Shown here in pieces: positions 5,091 to 6,933 of a stretch of 6,933 nucleotides of DNA. Below the pieces are notes generated by a model. It made no database searches. It was not told the origin of the DNA and saw only the letters and a list, made by a program, of their open reading frames with translations. The stretch is from an uncultured Pseudomonadota bacterium (lineage in GTDB: Bacteria; Myxococcota_A; UBA796; CAJQPC01), in the NCBI GenBank assembly GCA_937915955.1, contig CALGIB010000089.1, positions 1-6,933 of the forward strand, read 5' to 3'. The translations under genes and the position numbers were made by a program. Each line of letters opens with the position of its first letter. Positions within the stretch are counted from its first letter, which is position 1.

Positions 5091-6287
5091 ATGCAGCCGA
5101 TGGCACCGGAAGAGCTCCTTCGGCTTGGATCCTGGCTCCTCTCGGTGCCGCTCATCGCCGTGCTGCACGAGACCGGGCACGCGCTGGCCGCCCGACCGGC
5201 CGGCTACCGGGTCACCAGCTTCGGCGTAGGACACGGCAAGCCCCTGGTGCGGTGGCATCACTCCAGCGGCGCCGTGGTCTACCTGGGGCGCTGGATCTTC
5301 TCGGGCGGCCTGTGCGTGGCGATCCCGGTCGACCCGGTCCCGGAGCGGCGGTGGCTCTACCACTCGGGGGGCCTGCTGGCCCAGGGGGTGCTCGCGCTGG
5401 TGCTCTGGCCGCTGGCCTCGATGCTGCCCATCCTCGAGTACGCCTTCTGGTTCAACCTCGTGGTGGCCGGCTGGAACCTGCTGCCGCTCCGGCTGGGCGG
5501 CTACGCCACCGACGGCTGGCAGCTCTTCTCGGGGCTCTGGCGATGCGCAGCGGCCGGTCAGTTCTTCGGGAGCCGGGAGCAGGTCCAGCGGGTGCTCGGC
5601 TTCGAGGAGCGGGTCGGCAGCCCCCTGGGGCAGACCTGGTGTCGGCTGAGCCTGCGCTGGATGGACATCGTCACGGGCATGGACGACGAGGGCTGGGTGG
5701 CCGACGAGGTGCTGCTCATGGCCGAGCCGCGCATCGAGGCCCTGGATGCCTACACGCGCGCTGAGCGCCACCGGGTCGAGGGGCGCTCGCTGGCCGCCAT
5801 CCAGGTGATCCAGGAGACCCGTCGAGCCCTGGGCGGCGATCTCGGGCGCCTGGCCTCGGACATGCTCGTTGTGGCCGAGGCCCGAGCCTGGCTGGCCCTG
5901 GGCGAGCAGCGGCTGGCTCGTCAGGCCCTGGCCCGCATCGCGGGGGCCCCGGGGGTCGTGGCGAGGGACGCGCTGGCCATCGAGCTGGGCGCGGCGTTGC
6001 TGGACGAGGACGTGGCCGAGGTCGAGCGCTCCGGCCTGCGCCTGAGCGAGCTGCTGTCCCGCCCGCTGCTGGACGCCCCCGACGCGGTCCGGACGCTCTG
6101 GGAGGCGGCCAGGCTGCTCAAGGAGCGGGGTCGAATCGAGGGCGCCGAGAGCCTGGCCATCGCGGCACGGCAGCAGGCGGGGGCGCTGATCCGTGAGGCG
6201 ACGCCGCGGGACAAGGTCGCGGTCGCCGCGCGGCTGGGCGAGGTCGCCGGGGTCGAGATCCAGCCTCCTCGCCGCTCCGCGCGCTGA
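5091..6287 (+). CDS. M50-type intramembrane zinc metalloprotease with helical TPR-like C-terminal domain
   Basis: The product has 398 residues from the ATG at 5091; ATGs at 5079 and 5100 are also in frame. I prefer 5091 because TATGCT and GAGG lie just upstream. The first membrane helix (about 14-33) contains HETGH (26-30), the HExxH zinc motif with His26, Glu27 and His30. A second hydrophobic block (about 92-115) begins SGGLLAQ, at the place of the usual AGP-x-x-N helix. A third (about 118-135) runs into NLLPLRLGGYATDG (129-142), the NxxP...DG motif whose Asp141 should be the third zinc ligand. These fit the site-2 protease/SpoIVFB family (M50), which cuts single-pass proteins within the membrane. 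Residues about 205-390 are Ala/Leu/Arg-rich paired helices of TPR-like character, likely cytoplasmic and perhaps substrate-binding. The substrate is not visible. Family could alternatively be a degenerate M50 relative, but all three metal ligands are present. Confidence 0.85.
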   Translation: MQPMAPEELLRLGSWLLSVPLIAVLHETGHALAARPAGYRVTSFGVGHGKPLVRWHHSSGAVVYLGRWIFSGGLCVAIPVDPVPERRWLYHSGGLLAQGVLALVLWPLASMLPILEYAFWFNLVVAGWNLLPLRLGGYATDGWQLFSGLWRCAAAGQFFGSREQVQRVLGFEERVGSPLGQTWCRLSLRWMDIVTGMDDEGWVADEVLLMAEPRIEALDAYTRAERHRVEGRSLAAIQVIQETRRALGGDLGRLASDMLVVAEARAWLALGEQRLARQALARIAGAPGVVARDALAIELGAALLDEDVAEVERSGLRLSELLSRPLLDAPDAVRTLWEAARLLKERGRIEGAESLAIAARQQAGALIREATPRDKVAVAARLGEVAGVEIQPPRRSAR

Positions 6288-6293
6288 GTCTGG

Positions 6294-6299
6294 TAGACA
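6294..6299 (+). promoter_or_regulatory. Candidate -10-like box TAGACA before the Tat-exported protein gene
   Basis: TAGACA is followed by 7 nt and the ATG at 6307. No Shine-Dalgarno sequence is evident in the 19-nt gap after the protease gene. It shares GTAGAC with the box before the gene at 6882. The last position is A rather than T, so the match to TANNNT is imperfect. Confidence 0.3.
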
Positions 6300-6306
6300 T
6301 GCCCCC

Positions 6307-6858
6307 ATGGACCGACGCCGCTTCCTCCTCGCCTCCGCTGCCCTGACCCTCGCGCCGCTGCCCGCGCTCGCCGGGCGCGTCCCCAAGCTCCAGCTGAAGC
6401 TCACCGCGACGGTCGAGCACCGCCGCCAGCGCGTGGACCGCAAGAAGGTCAAGCTGCGCTTCACGCTCTACACCTCCCAGCTGGATCGCAACCCGAGCTG
6501 GGAGGAGATCCAGACGGTCGACATCCGCGACGGCAAGCTCGAGACCGTCTTGGGCAAGGGCCTGGGCACCGTCGACGAGGACCTCTTCGCCGAGGACGCC
6601 TACCTGGGCCTGTTCGTGCTCGACATGGGGCCGGACGTCCAGGACGTGAAGCTCAGCCCGCGCCTCAAGCTGGACTGGCACGGCAGCGGCAGCGCGCCCT
6701 GCCTGGAGCAGAACGAGTCCCTGGCCCAGGGCGACATCGAGCTGGGCGGCAGCTGCACGATGGCGGGAGAGGGGGCCCTGGCCTTCTACGTCACGCAGCT
6801 TCAGCGGGTGCCAACCGACGCGGAGTGGGCCGCGGAGCTGGCTGACAAGGCGAAGTGA
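6307..6858 (+). CDS. Tat-exported small beta-rich protein, function unknown
   Basis: The product has 183 residues from the ATG at 6307. The frame is open further upstream, but that part only overlaps the end of the protease gene. The N-terminus MDRRRFLLAS, then a hydrophobic stretch and ALA (20-22) before G23, is a twin-arginine signal peptide with RRxFL; export would be of a folded protein to the periplasm or beyond. The mature part has LRFTLYTS (50-57), a WEEIQTVDIRDGKLETVLG stretch (65-83), LFAEDAYLGLFV (93-104) and VKLSPRLKLDW (114-124). The order (strand, W...Q.V.V.dG.f...LG, lF....YLgi.V, LsPR) resembles a small beta module found in many bacterial surface proteins of the 'FSLYD...W.E.Q.V.V..G.F.V.LG' kind; this is from memory and tentative. 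Cys132 and Cys150 may form a disulfide. It follows the protease gene by 19 nt. Confidence 0.8.
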   Translation: MDRRRFLLASAALTLAPLPALAGRVPKLQLKLTATVEHRRQRVDRKKVKLRFTLYTSQLDRNPSWEEIQTVDIRDGKLETVLGKGLGTVDEDLFAEDAYLGLFVLDMGPDVQDVKLSPRLKLDWHGSGSAPCLEQNESLAQGDIELGGSCTMAGEGALAFYVTQLQRVPTDAEWAAELADKAK

Positions 6859-6869
6859 TCTCCGCGGCG

Positions 6870-6875
6870 TAGACT
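6870..6875 (+). promoter_or_regulatory. Candidate -10 box TAGACT before the gene at 6882
   Basis: TAGACT fits TANNNT and lies 6 nt (GGCGGG) before the ATG at 6882. The spacing points to a leaderless transcript. The GGCGGG touches the start codon and is poor as a Shine-Dalgarno sequence. Confidence 0.4.
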
Positions 6876-6881
6876 GGCGGG

Positions 6882-6933
6882 ATGGAGCCTCTCGGAGAGC
6901 TGCTGGCGAGGGTCGCCGCCGCCCAGGCCAGCG
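6882..6933 (+). CDS. N-terminal end of an unidentified protein (partial)
   Basis: An ATG at 6882 opens a frame of 17 codons, MEPLGELLARVAAAQAS, that runs off the window. No family can be assigned from so little. It follows the stop of the Tat-exported protein by 23 nt on the same strand, and the TAGACT box just upstream supports this start. The sequence is amphipathic and helix-prone and shows no export signal. Confidence 0.5.
   Translation, partial: MEPLGELLARVAAAQAS

Noticed and set aside
118..6287. A defence or mobile-element island
   Set aside because: No transposase, integrase, nuclease, terminal repeats, direct-repeat array or composition break was seen; the pseudokinase and M50 protease alone do not make a defence system.
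6193..6306. N-terminal extension of the Tat-exported protein by 38 residues
   Set aside because: It overlaps the end of the protease gene and would bury the twin-arginine signal behind an Arg-rich stretch.
5028..6464. A 478-codon open frame on the minus strand, the longest in the window after the 488-codon forward frame at 3062-4528
   Set aside because: It lies antisense to the M50 protease, which has convincing motifs and membrane helices. Its own translation is Gln/Arg/Gly-rich with no domain, as expected from the opposite strand of GC-rich coding DNA.

Overview
The window is very GC-rich, with tightly packed genes, frequent GTG starts, 1-4 nt gene overlaps, and exported Cys-rich proteins that end in a Cys / hydrophobic helix / Arg-cluster tail. 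That combination suggests a Myxococcota-like (formerly deltaproteobacterial) chromosome. No RNA gene, mobile element, CRISPR array or phage signature was seen. The region reads as chromosomal, largely composed of poorly characterised lineage-specific genes.

Layout. The last 34 codons of a forward gene end at 107. From 118 to 5031 seven genes run on the minus strand in two units. The first unit (5031 down to 2990) pairs a two-hotdog MaoC-type hydratase with a degenerate Hanks-type kinase; stop and start overlap as GTGA. The second unit (2925 down to 118) holds five genes: a DUF2804-like protein, a small predicted lipoprotein, two paralogous 12-Cys exported proteins with MYXO-CTERM-like tails, and a four-helix membrane protein. 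Its successive junctions are GTGA, TGAATG, ATGA and GTGA, so the five are almost certainly one translationally coupled operon. A divergent region of about 60 bp (5032-5090) with a perfect 7-bp inverted repeat separates the minus block from forward genes. These are an M50-type intramembrane metalloprotease with a helical TPR-like tail (5091-6287), a Tat-exported small protein (6307-6858) and the first 17 codons of another gene (6882 onward).

How they may work together (inference). The five-gene operon looks like an envelope module: a lipoprotein, two disulfide-rich surface proteins with sorting tails and an integral membrane protein. The DUF2804-like protein at its head is the only one without an obvious export signal. 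The MaoC/pseudokinase pair couples a CoA-thioester hydratase-like protein to a probable non-catalytic kinase fold. The M50 protease could release a membrane-bound regulator, but no substrate is visible.

The most notable cross-gene pattern is a TANNNT-like hexamer 6-7 nt upstream of the start codon in four genes that are not translationally coupled to an upstream gene. This is the arrangement expected for leaderless transcripts. Genes inside the operons instead start by overlap, some with a Shine-Dalgarno sequence inside the preceding gene.
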